A stretch of 64,000 nucleotides of DNA from Thiodiazotropha sp040507225 (lineage in GTDB: Bacteria; Pseudomonadota; Gammaproteobacteria; Chromatiales; Chromatiaceae): NCBI GenBank assembly GCA_040507225.1, contig JBEVVG010000001.1:806001-870000 (forward strand). The letters run 5' to 3'. The notes beneath the pieces are model-generated. The model was given only the letters and a program-made list of their open reading frames with translations, had not been told where the DNA came from and did not search any database. Below are positions 1-9,107 of the stretch, piece after piece. Positions within the stretch are counted from its first letter, which is position 1, and each line of letters opens with the position of its first letter. The position numbers and the translations under genes are program-made.

Positions 1-137
1 ACAGTCTGTTTCGGGGTTTAGCCAAAGAAGTTCAGAAGACCGCTTCCAGATTCGGCATTGATCAGATACCGGAATATGCGCCGATCAAACACGGAGGGCA
101 CGAAGCGGGAGAGTTCTTCTTCATTCCTCAGGGTTAA
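1..137 (+). CDS. C-terminal end of an unrecognised protein (truncated by window edge)
   Basis: One frame is open from the first bases (codon phase starts at base 3) to a TAA at 135-137, giving 44 residues that end FFFIPQG. The stretch is mixed and hydrophilic with no recognisable motif. The next gene starts only 8 bases downstream and its ribosome binding site overlaps this stop, so the two are probably cotranscribed. No function can be assigned from so short a tail. Confidence 0.6.
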   Translation, partial: SLFRGLAKEVQKTASRFGIDQIPEYAPIKHGGHEAGEFFFIPQG

Positions 138-145
138 GGAGTAAC

Positions 146-2506
146 ATGCTACCACTTGAATACGTTGCATCAGGGTTAAAGAAAAATCTCAGATTACTCA
201 GACTGCTGTTGCTTCCGCCACTCCTGGCGGGCTCGGCAGACGTCCTCGCCCTCCTCAACTATTCGCCTGCCGGCATCGACTTCGGCGAAGTCGATGCCGG
301 CAGCAGCAGTACCCAGCAGTCCGTCCTCCTCACCAACACTTCTGACAGCTACTTCGTCACCATCTACTCCATCACCACCCAGGGCGATTTTGTCGCCGAT
401 TCCGCCTGCGGCACCTCCCTCGGCCCCAATCAACACTGTCAGATCATGGTCAGCTTCGCACCCCAGTCCACAGGCGCTCAGACGGGTCAACTGCTGATCT
501 CGGCGAATGATCCGGCACTCGATCCCCCGCCGATCGTCCCGATGCAACTGGTCAATCTCAACGTGTCCTTGAGCGGTATCGGCACCGGTCTCGACGGCGC
601 GCTTGCCACCGACGTGTCAGCAGTCGATTTCGGCAGCGTTTCGGTCAACGCCACCAGCCAGGCTGAAAGCATCACCCTGAGCAACAACGGCAGTGCGCCG
701 GTCACACTCGGCGCCATCAGCACCGACGCACCGTTCGGGAACAGTCACGACTGCCCGGACATCCTGGCTGCGGCAGCCACCTGCACCATTCAGGTCAGCG
801 CGAGCCCCAGTATCGCGGGTGATCAATACGGTGACCTGCTGATCACGGGAACCAGCAACAGCGGTGCTTTGGAGCAGCGTGTTGCGCTGAATGTCAACGC
901 CACCCCTCTGGCAACCTCGGTGTCCCCCGAGTTGCTGAGTTTCCCGCAGACCGACGCCGGTTCCAGCAGCGATCCCCAGGCGGTTACCCTGAGCAACCAG
1001 AGCGATGTGGCGATCGCCATCAACAGCATCACCATCGAGGGAGACTTTGCGCAGAGCAACGATTGCGGAACGCTGCTGCCCGCGGGTGGCCAATGCGCGA
1101 TCTCGGTCAGTTTCACGCCTCAGGCTCCGGGAAATCTCACCGGTGAGTTGATCATCGCCAGCGATGCCACCACCAGCCGGGTATCGTTGTCGGGCGCTGG
1201 CGCGATCTCGGTGGACTATGTGGCGAATCTGCTGCTGCCCTATGTGGGCGATGATCCCAACGCCGTATCCACCAGCGAGATCATTGCTGCCGCCTGTCTC
1301 AGCGGTGACATCAGTCCACGCATGCAGGAGGATTGTAACGCGGTGGTCGCAGCGGCATATGAAGGTGTTTCAGGGACCGGATCGGCGCTCCTGCAGATCA
1401 CCCCGGAATCCGCCACCAAGGCCAACCGGACCGCGCGCCAGGGCGGTGAAACCCAGAGCCGCAATCTGGGCACCCGGATCAACGCCTTGCGTGCCGGAGT
1501 TCGCGGTCTCTCCTTTCAGGGTCTCGACCTGAAAATCTACGATCAGAATCTGCCGATCGGCAAGCTTGCCACCGCTTACCAGAGACAACTGCGTGGCGCC
1601 GGTGCCGGTGCCGACAACGCCTTGCTCGAAAACCGCTTTGGGATCTTTCTGACCGGTGACATCACCACCGGCAGCAAGGATAAGACCGACGTCGAGTCGG
1701 GTCTCGATTTCGATACCTACGGAATCACCCTGGGTGCCGATTACCGTTTCACCAACCAGTTCATACTCGGTGGCGCGGTGGGTTACATCGATACCAATAC
1801 CACCCTGGATGATGGAATGGGCGATCTCGATACAACCGGCTACAGTGTCAGTCTGTACGGCACCTACTATGGGAAACAGCAATACTTTTTCGATTTTTCG
1901 CTCAGCTACGGCTCAAACAATTTTGCCCAGCGGCGTGTGCTTCAATATGAGTTGGAAGGCCTGGCGAGCGTGGACCAGGAGATGAAATCGGACTACGACG
2001 GCAGCATGTTCAGCCTGTTCCTGGGCTCAGGTTACGACTTTCAAAGCGGACCATGGACTTTCGGTCCACGGGCAGACCTGGAATACATCAAATCGGAGGT
2101 AGACGGCTTCAGTGAAACAGCATCCGATCCGAATGCCTCAGGGGGTGGCTGGGTCACTCAGGTCGACGCCACGGATCAGAACTGGCTGACGCTCAACTTT
2201 GGCGGCAAACTGTCCTATACATTAAGTACATCATGGGGGGTGCTGATACCCTACACCCGGCTCGACTGGCTGCATGAATTCAAGGACGACGCCCAGGTCA
2301 TCAATGCCTATTTCGCCGACGATCCAAGCGGCAGCGCGATCCGCATCGAAACCGACAACCCGGATCGGGACTACTTGCGTCTGAGATTGGGCGCTTCGGC
2401 CCAGCTCCGCCAGGGCATGGTACTGTTCTTTGACTACGGCACCCTGATGGCGCACAGCAACTGGTCCTCGAATACCATCAACATCGGTCTGCGCATGGAG
2501 TTGTGA
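146..2506 (+). CDS. Autotransporter-like outer-membrane protein with choice-of-anchor D repeats
   Basis: Predicted surface protein of 786 residues. A basic then leucine-rich N-terminus (about residues 11-36) looks like a signal sequence. Three tandem immunoglobulin-like repeats of the choice-of-anchor D/ASH type follow (about 38-150, 155-255, 258-355). Each opens with a DFG or SFP block, then DAGSSS-like residues, and carries paired cysteines before a VSF-P-G-G-L-I strand. From about residue 492 (ENRFGIFLTGDI) the sequence has alternating aromatic beta-strands and ends LRMEL, as in autotransporter beta-barrels. AAGGAG lies just before the ATG. Barrel secretion and surface display are inferred; the ligand is unknown. 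Confidence 0.8.
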   Translation: MLPLEYVASGLKKNLRLLRLLLLPPLLAGSADVLALLNYSPAGIDFGEVDAGSSSTQQSVLLTNTSDSYFVTIYSITTQGDFVADSACGTSLGPNQHCQIMVSFAPQSTGAQTGQLLISANDPALDPPPIVPMQLVNLNVSLSGIGTGLDGALATDVSAVDFGSVSVNATSQAESITLSNNGSAPVTLGAISTDAPFGNSHDCPDILAAAATCTIQVSASPSIAGDQYGDLLITGTSNSGALEQRVALNVNATPLATSVSPELLSFPQTDAGSSSDPQAVTLSNQSDVAIAINSITIEGDFAQSNDCGTLLPAGGQCAISVSFTPQAPGNLTGELIIASDATTSRVSLSGAGAISVDYVANLLLPYVGDDPNAVSTSEIIAAACLSGDISPRMQEDCNAVVAAAYEGVSGTGSALLQITPESATKANRTARQGGETQSRNLGTRINALRAGVRGLSFQGLDLKIYDQNLPIGKLATAYQRQLRGAGAGADNALLENRFGIFLTGDITTGSKDKTDVESGLDFDTYGITLGADYRFTNQFILGGAVGYIDTNTTLDDGMGDLDTTGYSVSLYGTYYGKQQYFFDFSLSYGSNNFAQRRVLQYELEGLASVDQEMKSDYDGSMFSLFLGSGYDFQSGPWTFGPRADLEYIKSEVDGFSETASDPNASGGGWVTQVDATDQNWLTLNFGGKLSYTLSTSWGVLIPYTRLDWLHEFKDDAQVINAYFADDPSGSAIRIETDNPDRDYLRLRLGASAQLRQGMVLFFDYGTLMAHSNWSSNTINIGLRMEL

Positions 2507-2533
2507 GGCAACGCCGGAGAGTCGGCTGACTGA

Positions 2534-3310
2534 TCAATCCTCAGCGTTCCCCGCGGCCGCCACCAGACGCGCGAGGAGTTCGCTCACCAGTTCCGAGGCC
2601 GGTCTGCCTTCATACTCCTGCCGGAGTTGCGTGGCCTGATCATACAGCAGGGTCATCGGAAGGTACCCCCGCTGATGCTCCTGGTGCTGGTAGCACATTT
2701 CATAGACGATCTTCGAGACCTGGGCCGGCAGCGCCACTTTACGGATCGTCTCAGGCGTGGGTTTGGAACAGTGGCCGGGGTCCGAAACCACGAGAAATTC
2801 ACGGCAGCTGATAGGGCGTTCAGGATGAATGCTGCAGGACTGGTCTTCAAGGAAGGGACAAGGCAGGTTCAAATTGAAATAATCCAGTCCCACCTTTCGC
2901 AGCAGACTGCGATCATTCTCTCTGAAGGCGCGTTCCAGATCCCGGTTCAGACCGCTCTCATTGAACCTCGCGAGGTTCTGTTCGAAGCGCAGCCGAACCC
3001 TGTGCTGCCGCTCATCTGGCAGACGCGCAACCAGCGCCAGCAGCGCATAACCCTCCGCACGGCTGATCGGCACCAGTTGCGAACAGCAGGCGCCACACCC
3101 ACTGCCGCAGGAGATCCGCTCCCCGTTCGCTTCGACTGTCTGTATCGCCACCGATATCACCCGGTTGGTGATATCCTGAAACAGTGGCAGAAGATCATGA
3201 ATCTGTACGGGTTGATCGGAGATCTCAGCGTTGAACCGCAGGACTTCATGACCCAACGGCACCTGGGCCTCCACCCGCTTGATACTGTAATGGCTGTTGT
3301 CTTCACTCAA
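2534..3310 (-). CDS. YkgJ-family cysteine-cluster protein
   Basis: 258 residues with the zinc/iron-chelating cluster of the YkgJ (UPF0153) family. A CGSGCGACC motif lies near residue 68, followed by a second set, CPFL then CSIHPERPISC, about 80 residues later. The family is thought to bind metal through these cysteines; its biochemical role is not established. The frame begins with TTG at 3310 and has no nearby ATG, so the start is uncertain. It is divergent from the acetyltransferase gene next door, with about 50 bases between the probable starts. A conserved C-terminal alpha-helical region has no further motif. Confidence 0.8.
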   Translation of the reverse strand: MSEDNSHYSIKRVEAQVPLGHEVLRFNAEISDQPVQIHDLLPLFQDITNRVISVAIQTVEANGERISCGSGCGACCSQLVPISRAEGYALLALVARLPDERQHRVRLRFEQNLARFNESGLNRDLERAFRENDRSLLRKVGLDYFNLNLPCPFLEDQSCSIHPERPISCREFLVVSDPGHCSKPTPETIRKVALPAQVSKIVYEMCYQHQEHQRGYLPMTLLYDQATQLRQEYEGRPASELVSELLARLVAAAGNAED

Positions 3311-3357
3311 TGTTCAATACCCGGTGTGATGCATCACCGACAACCTGGATGGTTACC

Positions 3358-3879
3358 ATGGCAAACTACGACCTGTTGATCAAGTTACACGATCCGCAAG
3401 CCTTCAATCCGGCGCCCCCCCGACTGAACGAGGCAGGCATCATACTGCGCAAACCGATCGGTCCGGACCGTTCCCTGCTGCTTGCCTGGGCGGCGTCGCA
3501 CTTTCCAAGCCTGTGGGTGGATGAAATTCAACAGGCGTTGTCAAACCAGCCGGTTTCCTGCTGGCTGGCGCAGCAAGCCGGCAATCTGCTGGGTTTTGCC
3601 TGCTATGACGCCACCGCTCTGGGATTCTTTGGCCCATTGGGTGTGATCGACTCTGCCCGGGGCCTGGGTATCGGCAGCGCCCTGACCCGGGCCTGTTTTC
3701 ATGAGATGCACATCAAGGGCTATCGCTATGCGATTGTCGGACGAACCCAGGCCGAGGCCTTCTACCGGCGTATCGCACCGCTGATCGCAATCGCGGATTC
3801 GGACCCGGGCTGCTATGCCGACACGCTGTTGCTCATGGAGGCGTTGTCAGAGGCGTCCCGGACTGTCGGCACTGACTGA
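3358..3879 (+). CDS. GNAT-family N-acetyltransferase
   Basis: 173 residues as placed here. The acetyl-CoA binding motif A is visible as RGLGIGSAL, preceded by the FGPLGVID strand and followed by GYRYAIVGRT and a tyrosine in AFYRR, typical of the C-terminal half of the GNAT fold. ATG codons at 3310 and 3349 are also in frame; 3358 (MANYDLL) is preferred because the family fold begins soon after it and the 3310 start would overlap the divergent gene. The 3' end overlaps the convergent DUF922 gene by 47 bases. The substrate is unknown. Confidence 0.8.
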   Translation: MANYDLLIKLHDPQAFNPAPPRLNEAGIILRKPIGPDRSLLLAWAASHFPSLWVDEIQQALSNQPVSCWLAQQAGNLLGFACYDATALGFFGPLGVIDSARGLGIGSALTRACFHEMHIKGYRYAIVGRTQAEAFYRRIAPLIAIADSDPGCYADTLLLMEALSEASRTVGTD

Positions 3880-4465
3880 TCTGCTGCTCCCAGGCCTGTT
3901 GCCGGGAGGCGTTGCGGCCATGATCGGTCTGCTCTGGTGAATCGTAGCTCTGAGACAGCAAATCGGCTCGCTGGTCATGCGCCGCCATCACCCGGCGGAC
4001 ATCCAGAACCAGTTGGTTTCGTTGCGCATTCCTCAAGCCGCGGATCTCCGCAACCATGTCCCGGTAGCACAGGCCGCCGATGTCGTAGTGTCCCTGTTCA
4101 TGCGCCAGGAGCTCATCGGTACGCTCCGACCCGACGACCCAGGACTGATTCCGTTTGACCACTGTATTGAAGGCCACATCGCCGAGACGGTATTCACCGT
4201 TCTCCTGAATGAAGGCCAGCCTTCCAGGACGCAATTCAACAGAGATCTGTGCATTTTCCGATTCACCCTCCGGGCGAGAGGCGATCTCGCGAAACTCATC
4301 CCACTCCAGGTCTCTCGGCCAACCCGTCAGATGGGGAACCGGTGATGCCGCCGGTGCATCGGCGCCTTCCGGTTGCGCGGATCGAAACCCCCCGTGGGGC
4401 GGATCCGGCCGCGGTCCAGGTGCGGTGGGCAGGTTTCTCCGAGCGGGTGAACTGGTATCACACAT
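3833..4465 (-). CDS. DUF922-type putative zinc protease, possible T6SS cargo
   Basis: 210 residues. The C-terminal half matches the DUF922 pattern: an SWV segment, then LLAHEQGHYDIGGL with the zinc-protease signature HExxH at about residues 122-126, and near the end YDxxTxHG followed by Q-x-x-W. DUF922 proteins are predicted secreted zinc-dependent proteases, yet this one shows no signal peptide; the N-terminal 45 residues are proline-rich and low in complexity. It is the last gene of the minus-strand run that starts with vgrG1. Delivery through the T6SS spike is an inference from this position and the missing signal peptide. Confidence 0.7.
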   Translation of the reverse strand: MCDTSSPARRNLPTAPGPRPDPPHGGFRSAQPEGADAPAASPVPHLTGWPRDLEWDEFREIASRPEGESENAQISVELRPGRLAFIQENGEYRLGDVAFNTVVKRNQSWVVGSERTDELLAHEQGHYDIGGLCYRDMVAEIRGLRNAQRNQLVLDVRRVMAAHDQRADLLSQSYDSPEQTDHGRNASRQQAWEQQISQCRQSGTPLTTPP

Positions 4466-4504
4466 CTTGGCATCCTCTGAGGCGTCGCTTGCAGACTACC
4501 CGGC

Positions 4505-4672
4505 TCACAGTCCGAAAAACAGTAAAAATGTCACAAGCGTGAAGACCCCGGCAACCCGGAGGCGTGCCATGGCGGCCGGATGGCGCCAGGAATCGGCGTG
4601 ACGAGCCTGTTGTATACCCAGACCCAGATAGATCAGCGCCAAAGCTGCAAACAGCCAGGGCAGACCAGGCAT
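4505..4672 (-). CDS. Small two-helix membrane protein (55 aa)
   Basis: Begins MPGLPWLFAALALIYLGLG and ends FTLVTFLLFFGL. There are two hydrophobic segments (about residues 5-20 and 40-55) joined by a short basic, histidine-containing loop. Its ATG overlaps the stop of the upstream TIGR02270-type gene as TGATG, a classic translational-coupling arrangement. The coupling and intact frame make it a credible gene despite its size. It sits between the TIGR02270 gene and the DUF922 protein, so it may protect against or anchor that neighbour; this is speculation. Confidence 0.6.
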   Translation of the reverse strand: MPGLPWLFAALALIYLGLGIQQARHADSWRHPAAMARLRVAGVFTLVTFLLFFGL

Positions 4673-5907
4673 CAAGCCAGTTGCGCCCGCTGCCGCTCAC
4701 CCCGGTCTGCGGTGTTGAACAGCACCCGGTCGCTTTCCAGCATGGCCCACTCCAGAGCCGCCGCACGACGCTGCCTTTGAAATCCGGAGCGCAGCACTTC
4801 CCGGCACTGGCCCAGGTCGATGGGTTGACCACACAGATAGCGTCGCCCGGTCGTAAACTCGGACTGATGCGCCTGCCACCAGATCACAAGCTTGTCTCGA
4901 TCCGGCCAGGGCAGGTCCTCATCCTCATCGAGTGCCACCCGCTCATCCTGGGGATCATCCGTGGGACCGGCCTCAAAGTCATCCGGCATGTCGCCATCCA
5001 GATCGAGATAGGTCAGGTCGAGTCCCGTGATGAGACTCAGGGCTTCACCCGCCACCCGAGCCATAGCGGGCTGCTTCATCTGTTCGAGCAGCCATGGTAG
5101 CGAGGCCGGGTCACCGAACCAGCCGCTCGCCTCAACCACCTCGCGGCAGCCGGGTTGCTTCTGACTGAGACTTCGAAGACAGGCCACCGGGAGGGCGCTG
5201 TTCGGGTTACGCATCAATAGTTCCAGTGCGGGACGCTGATGGACACCGGGCGTCTCGGCAAACTGCTGCAGTTCAGCCTCCGCCTCGGGACTTCCCAGCA
5301 AGCAGGCCGACCAGGCGGCCCAGAAGCGACAATCCGCATCACTGTCTCCGAGTTGAGTCAACAGCATGGGAAGCAGTTCCCGACGACGGATCTCACCCAC
5401 TGAACGCAATGCCCGAGCCCGCACCTGAGGATCCGCGTCCTCAACCCCGGCTTTCAGATATTCACCACAATCGACCCGGCGGATCGCGCAGGCGCTGAGC
5501 CCGACCTGTCGAAGCAGGGGATCTTCCGATTGCAGCCAACCGACCACATGCCCCTGCAACCGTCCCTGCTCCACCCAGCCAAGCGCGGAGACCAGACCCC
5601 GGGTGGCTTCAGGGGCCTGCCTGAGCACCTCCAGCACCGGCGCCAGACCCGCCTCGATGGCACTGTCCAGAGCTGTGTAAGCGGCGGTGAAAACCTCGCC
5701 CTTTTCAGAGAACCCGAGTTGTTCCACACAGTGATCCCAGCCCGCTGAACCGGCCACCTTGATCCCGTCCAGGTGAGCATCGATACGGGATTCCAGGTGA
5801 ATCAGGTCATCCAGGCGATAGTGTGGCGCAGTGACCGCGTCGTCACGCAGCAACCAGAGGAACGCGGACTCCTCCGCATGCTGGGAAACGATGTTCTGCA
5901 GAACCAC
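4672..5907 (-). CDS. TIGR02270-family HEAT-like protein of the first VgrG island
   Basis: 411 residues of helical, HEAT-like repeats with conserved blocks such as DPQVRARALRSVGEI and DSDADCRFWAAWSACLLG. An acidic stretch is followed by LPWPDRDKLVIWW near the C-terminus, a signature shared with the second copy at 37114-38475. The family is found beside vgrG genes in T6SS loci; its role is unproven, and a cytosolic adaptor or chaperone for loading the spike is plausible. It lies 19 bases after the DUF6484 gene in the same direction and is coupled to the small membrane protein downstream. Confidence 0.8.
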   Translation of the reverse strand: MVLQNIVSQHAEESAFLWLLRDDAVTAPHYRLDDLIHLESRIDAHLDGIKVAGSAGWDHCVEQLGFSEKGEVFTAAYTALDSAIEAGLAPVLEVLRQAPEATRGLVSALGWVEQGRLQGHVVGWLQSEDPLLRQVGLSACAIRRVDCGEYLKAGVEDADPQVRARALRSVGEIRRRELLPMLLTQLGDSDADCRFWAAWSACLLGSPEAEAELQQFAETPGVHQRPALELLMRNPNSALPVACLRSLSQKQPGCREVVEASGWFGDPASLPWLLEQMKQPAMARVAGEALSLITGLDLTYLDLDGDMPDDFEAGPTDDPQDERVALDEDEDLPWPDRDKLVIWWQAHQSEFTTGRRYLCGQPIDLGQCREVLRSGFQRQRRAAALEWAMLESDRVLFNTADRGERQRAQLA

Positions 5908-5926
5908 GGCGTCGATCCTGCCTGTT

Positions 5927-6397
5927 TCAGTTGATCTGTACCGAACCGCCCTTGATGCGGTTCAAACCGGATGAACGGCTGAAGATCGAGGTGCCGCGGA
6001 GAATGATCTTGCCGGCCCGGGTTAGGGTAATACTCGACTTGCCGCACTTCAGCACAATCTCACGCTGCGCACCGAGTACGAGGCGCTCACCGTCGATTTC
6101 AGCTTCGGCCTTGGAAGTGTCATCAGCCGGTGCACGAGGGTGCTGCAAACGACCGATGATCAGAGGATGTTGCGGGTCACCGTTTTCGAACAGCAATGCG
6201 ACTTCCTTACCCAGATCCTCGGGTTCGAAACCCAGGGTGGACTTCGCGCAAACAGCCTGTTCCTGGGGGTTTCCGGGAAACACCACGCGGGGTTGACCAT
6301 CCGGATCCAGCCCCACGAGTACCCCGATCACCACACCGTCAAGCCTGCTCGGCTGAGCCGTTTCGTGCTGACTGCTAACCTTCGATGTTTTACTCAT
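5927..6397 (-). CDS. DUF6484-domain protein associated with VgrG
   Basis: 156 residues. The N-terminal half (GVVIGVLVGLDPDGQPRVVF, then EVALLFENGDPQHPLIIG) is the beta-rich DUF6484 domain, similar in style to the OB-fold of spike proteins. The C-terminal part, KSSITLTRAGKIILRG then INRIKGGSVQIN-like residues, resembles the last strands of the VgrG beta-helix. ATG at 6397 is preferred over 6403 because GGAGG lies 8 bases before it but only one base before the other. It lies 54 bases downstream of vgrG1. A spike-tip adaptor role is inferred. Confidence 0.75.
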   Translation of the reverse strand: MSKTSKVSSQHETAQPSRLDGVVIGVLVGLDPDGQPRVVFPGNPQEQAVCAKSTLGFEPEDLGKEVALLFENGDPQHPLIIGRLQHPRAPADDTSKAEAEIDGERLVLGAQREIVLKCGKSSITLTRAGKIILRGTSIFSRSSGLNRIKGGSVQIN

Positions 6398-6451
6398 GAC
6401 CATACCTCCCGGGCGAATCGATACGCAGCCTGTCCAGATCCTGGGCAGCCG

Positions 6452-8638
6452 TCAGTTCTGCAGGATCTTCTTGCCTTTGATAATGACATCCTTACTCGCC
6501 TTGACATTGATCTTACCCGAGCCCTTAACCGTGATATTTTTACCTTCGAGAAGAATGGTGCCATCCTTTTTCATGGTGATCGAGGCTTTGCCGGTCTTGA
6601 TCACCACCGCATCCCCGGCCTCGATGGAGAGCGTCTTCCCCACAGTGATGTTGTGGTCTTCACCGACCGCCAGATTATTGTTCTTGGCGACCGAAACCGC
6701 ACGCCCCTCACCCACGGTGAGGCTGCTGTTCTGCGCAATGGTCACCGACTCACTGGCGCCCACCTGCGCCGCCTTGGAGGCACCGACCGTCTCGTTCATG
6801 GCGGCGCCTACTGTGACCTGATAGGCCGCGCCGATAGTCAGCGCCTTGGCCGCACCAATGGTTTCCACCTTGTTGATGCCAACGATCTCGGTCTTGTTGC
6901 TGCCGATGTTTACGGTACGGTTGCTGCCAATGGTGACCGTTTCGTTGCTGCCCACGGTCTCGGTACGATCGACACCGATGGTGATGGTCTCGTTGTTGCC
7001 CACGTCTTCGGTGCGATCGTGACCGATGGAGATGGTCTCATCATTACCCACGTTCTCCGTGCGGTTGACCCCGACCTGGGTGGTCTCGTTGTTCTCGACC
7101 ACGTTGTCCTGGTTCTTCTCCGCGTGGATGTAGACCTGCTCCTCGTCCTTCTTGTCCTCGAAGCGGATCTCGTTGAAATTCTCACCGGAACCGCCCTTGC
7201 TGCTGCGACTCTTGATGCCGCTTTGAGTCATATTCGCGGGTAGCCCGTAGGGAGGCATCTGGTCGGCGTTGTACACCCGTCCGGTGATGATCGGGCGGTC
7301 CGGATCCCCCTCGAGAAAATCGACGATCACCTCCTGACCGATGCGCGGAATATGCATGGCGCCCCAGTTCTTGCCCGCCCAGACCTGCGCCACACGCACC
7401 CAACAGGAGCTGTTTTCATCGCGCCCGCCATAGCGATCCCAATGGAACTGCAGCTTTACCCGACCGTACTCATCGGTGTAGATCTCTTCACCCGCCTTGC
7501 CCACCACCACGGCGGTCTGGGGACCCTGCACCATGGGCTTGGGAGTCGTGCGGGAGGTTCGAAAGTTCTCCTTGCTGTCGGCACAGCGGAACTCGCAGGT
7601 AAACAGCGGCCCTTCCGCGATCTCCGGAACCGATTCGAAGGCATCGGAGTGGAGATAGCAGGTGGTGGAGGTAATCAGGTATTCACGGTTCTGATCACCC
7701 CGGGGATGCTCGATCAGGCTGAACAGACCACCGGTGCACAAGCCCCGGGCTATGCCTTCCCCCTCCAGCACTTCATAGCCGCACTGAATCTCTTCGATAC
7801 GCGACCGGGCATAACTGTCGCCGTCCGAGGTCTCTTCATATTCACCGGGATAGTCATATATCTCCAGGTCGGAATAGGTATACCCGCGAGGTTGCGGGGC
7901 GTTGACCGCCAGATCCGATTTCGGTTTCTTGAAATCGTAGTCGGTATGCGCATAGCGTCCAGGTTGCACACTCTTCGTGTATGACCACTGGTAAACGTAA
8001 TCAGTCCAGCGTGAGCTGCCGGACTCAGTAGCGGGCAGGTAGGGAATTTCGGTGTAGGCCTCCAGCGGACTGTGAGAACTGTATCCGTCACACAGGATGA
8101 GGGTATGCTTACCGTCCACGTGGGTGAAGAAGTAATAAATGCCCTCCTGTTCCATCAGCCGGCTGACGAAATTGAAGTCCGTCTCCCGGTACTGTACGCA
8201 ATACTCCCATTCCCGGTAGCTTGCGCTCAGTTTGTCTTCAAAATCGGTAAAGCCATTATCCCGGAACACTTCCTTGATGATGTCGGGCACTTTCTTGTTC
8301 TGAAAGATCCGACAGTCGGAAGTGCGGGTCAGAAACCACAACCAGGGACGCAGGGTGGCGCGGTAGTGGGCAAAGAAGGCAATGTGCCCGACCTGGGTAA
8401 AGCGGCTGACATAACCATTGAAGTAGCGCTTGCTTCCCTCGACCATATCCATCTCCACGGTCATGGGCTTGCCAAGCAGATCGTCATGCACGATCGACTC
8501 ATTGTCACTCAACAGGTCGACGGTGAATTCGAACAGCCGCCCCTGCTCCTCCCGAGCCTCCATGCGAAGGATCAAGAGTTCATCCGGCCCCAAGGGGGTT
8601 TTGATCAGTAACTGCCGGTTACTTTGTGTAAACGCCAT
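6452..8638 (-). CDS. vgrG: T6SS spike protein VgrG (TssI), copy 1
   Basis: 728 residues from the ATG at 8638, which follows GGAG; an earlier in-frame ATG at 8713 has no such site. The gp27-like N-terminal half contains RTSDCRIFQ and QYRETDFNFVSRLMEQEG. The gp5-like OB domain has YTDEYGRVKLQFHWDR, SSCWVRVAQ and GKNWGAMHIPRIGQEV. The C-terminal quarter is a needle of short repeats with N-x-T-x-x-x-G periodicity, ending in a DUF2345-type strand set (ITMKKDGTILLEGK). VgrG trimers tip the Hcp tube and carry effectors. It heads a five-gene minus-strand island divergent from the T6SS core. Confidence 0.95.
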   Translation of the reverse strand: MAFTQSNRQLLIKTPLGPDELLILRMEAREEQGRLFEFTVDLLSDNESIVHDDLLGKPMTVEMDMVEGSKRYFNGYVSRFTQVGHIAFFAHYRATLRPWLWFLTRTSDCRIFQNKKVPDIIKEVFRDNGFTDFEDKLSASYREWEYCVQYRETDFNFVSRLMEQEGIYYFFTHVDGKHTLILCDGYSSHSPLEAYTEIPYLPATESGSSRWTDYVYQWSYTKSVQPGRYAHTDYDFKKPKSDLAVNAPQPRGYTYSDLEIYDYPGEYEETSDGDSYARSRIEEIQCGYEVLEGEGIARGLCTGGLFSLIEHPRGDQNREYLITSTTCYLHSDAFESVPEIAEGPLFTCEFRCADSKENFRTSRTTPKPMVQGPQTAVVVGKAGEEIYTDEYGRVKLQFHWDRYGGRDENSSCWVRVAQVWAGKNWGAMHIPRIGQEVIVDFLEGDPDRPIITGRVYNADQMPPYGLPANMTQSGIKSRSSKGGSGENFNEIRFEDKKDEEQVYIHAEKNQDNVVENNETTQVGVNRTENVGNDETISIGHDRTEDVGNNETITIGVDRTETVGSNETVTIGSNRTVNIGSNKTEIVGINKVETIGAAKALTIGAAYQVTVGAAMNETVGASKAAQVGASESVTIAQNSSLTVGEGRAVSVAKNNNLAVGEDHNITVGKTLSIEAGDAVVIKTGKASITMKKDGTILLEGKNITVKGSGKINVKASKDVIIKGKKILQN

Positions 8639-9107
8639 GCAATACTCCTGCCCGATTCCCGCTAAGCATAGCAAAGAAACAAAAGTGTGACAGGATATCC
8701 CCAAACCAGGCAATACACCGGTATGCGACTGTTCGCACCGGGCTGCATCCCGCGTATTCTCGGCGGGCTGACTGGCAGTTGAACTCCTGTCTGGAGTGTG
8801 TGCGGCACTCCGAACAGAGCCCGGAACCGCTGCAAAATTAAGATTGTCTCAACACTTTGCGGATTCAGCACAGGCTCCCCTGAAGATCATGCAACTCCGG
8901 GTGATTCTGCCCCGTATGCCTGCGTTTCACCAAGGCACCAATCCACACTCGATAAGCTGCAATAATACCGTGCAATGCCGTGCAGCATGGAGTGGAGTTG
9001 ATCTCTGACTTGTCAGAAGCGTGTTTTCGTCAAACAATAGGTGATGCCGGAAGGGGTCCGGACCACCAATCACGATCGAGCGAACCACAGTAAAGGAGTC
9101 CACTGAA
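8639..9107. promoter_or_regulatory. Divergent intergenic region between vgrG1 and the T6SS core operon
   Basis: 469 bases separating vgrG1 (minus) from the first T6SS gene (plus). It must contain promoters for both units. A weak sigma70-like pair, TTGTCA at about 9010 and AACAAT 17 bases later, lies upstream of the plus-strand gene. I looked for the sigma54 GG-N10-GC pattern and found no convincing match. AAAGGAG precedes the ATG at 9108. No coding sequence is supported here. Confidence 0.4.

Noticed and set aside
3310..3357. Upstream extension of the GNAT gene to the ATG at 3310
   Set aside because: It overlaps the start of the divergent gene and adds residues unlike the family.
6550..7130. 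Apparent DNA tandem repeats
   Set aside because: They encode the N-x-T-x-x-x-G beta-helix of VgrG and diverge at the DNA level; a protein repeat, not a satellite or CRISPR.
6140..7243. Long antisense open frame over vgrG1 rich in D-G-D and A-H repeats
   Set aside because: It mirrors the repetitive needle codons of vgrG1; the same effect is seen over vgrG2 at 36227-36769.
8760..8860. sigma54-type promoter for the divergent vgrG1/T6SS region
   Set aside because: No GG-N10-GC pair with acceptable flanks on either strand.
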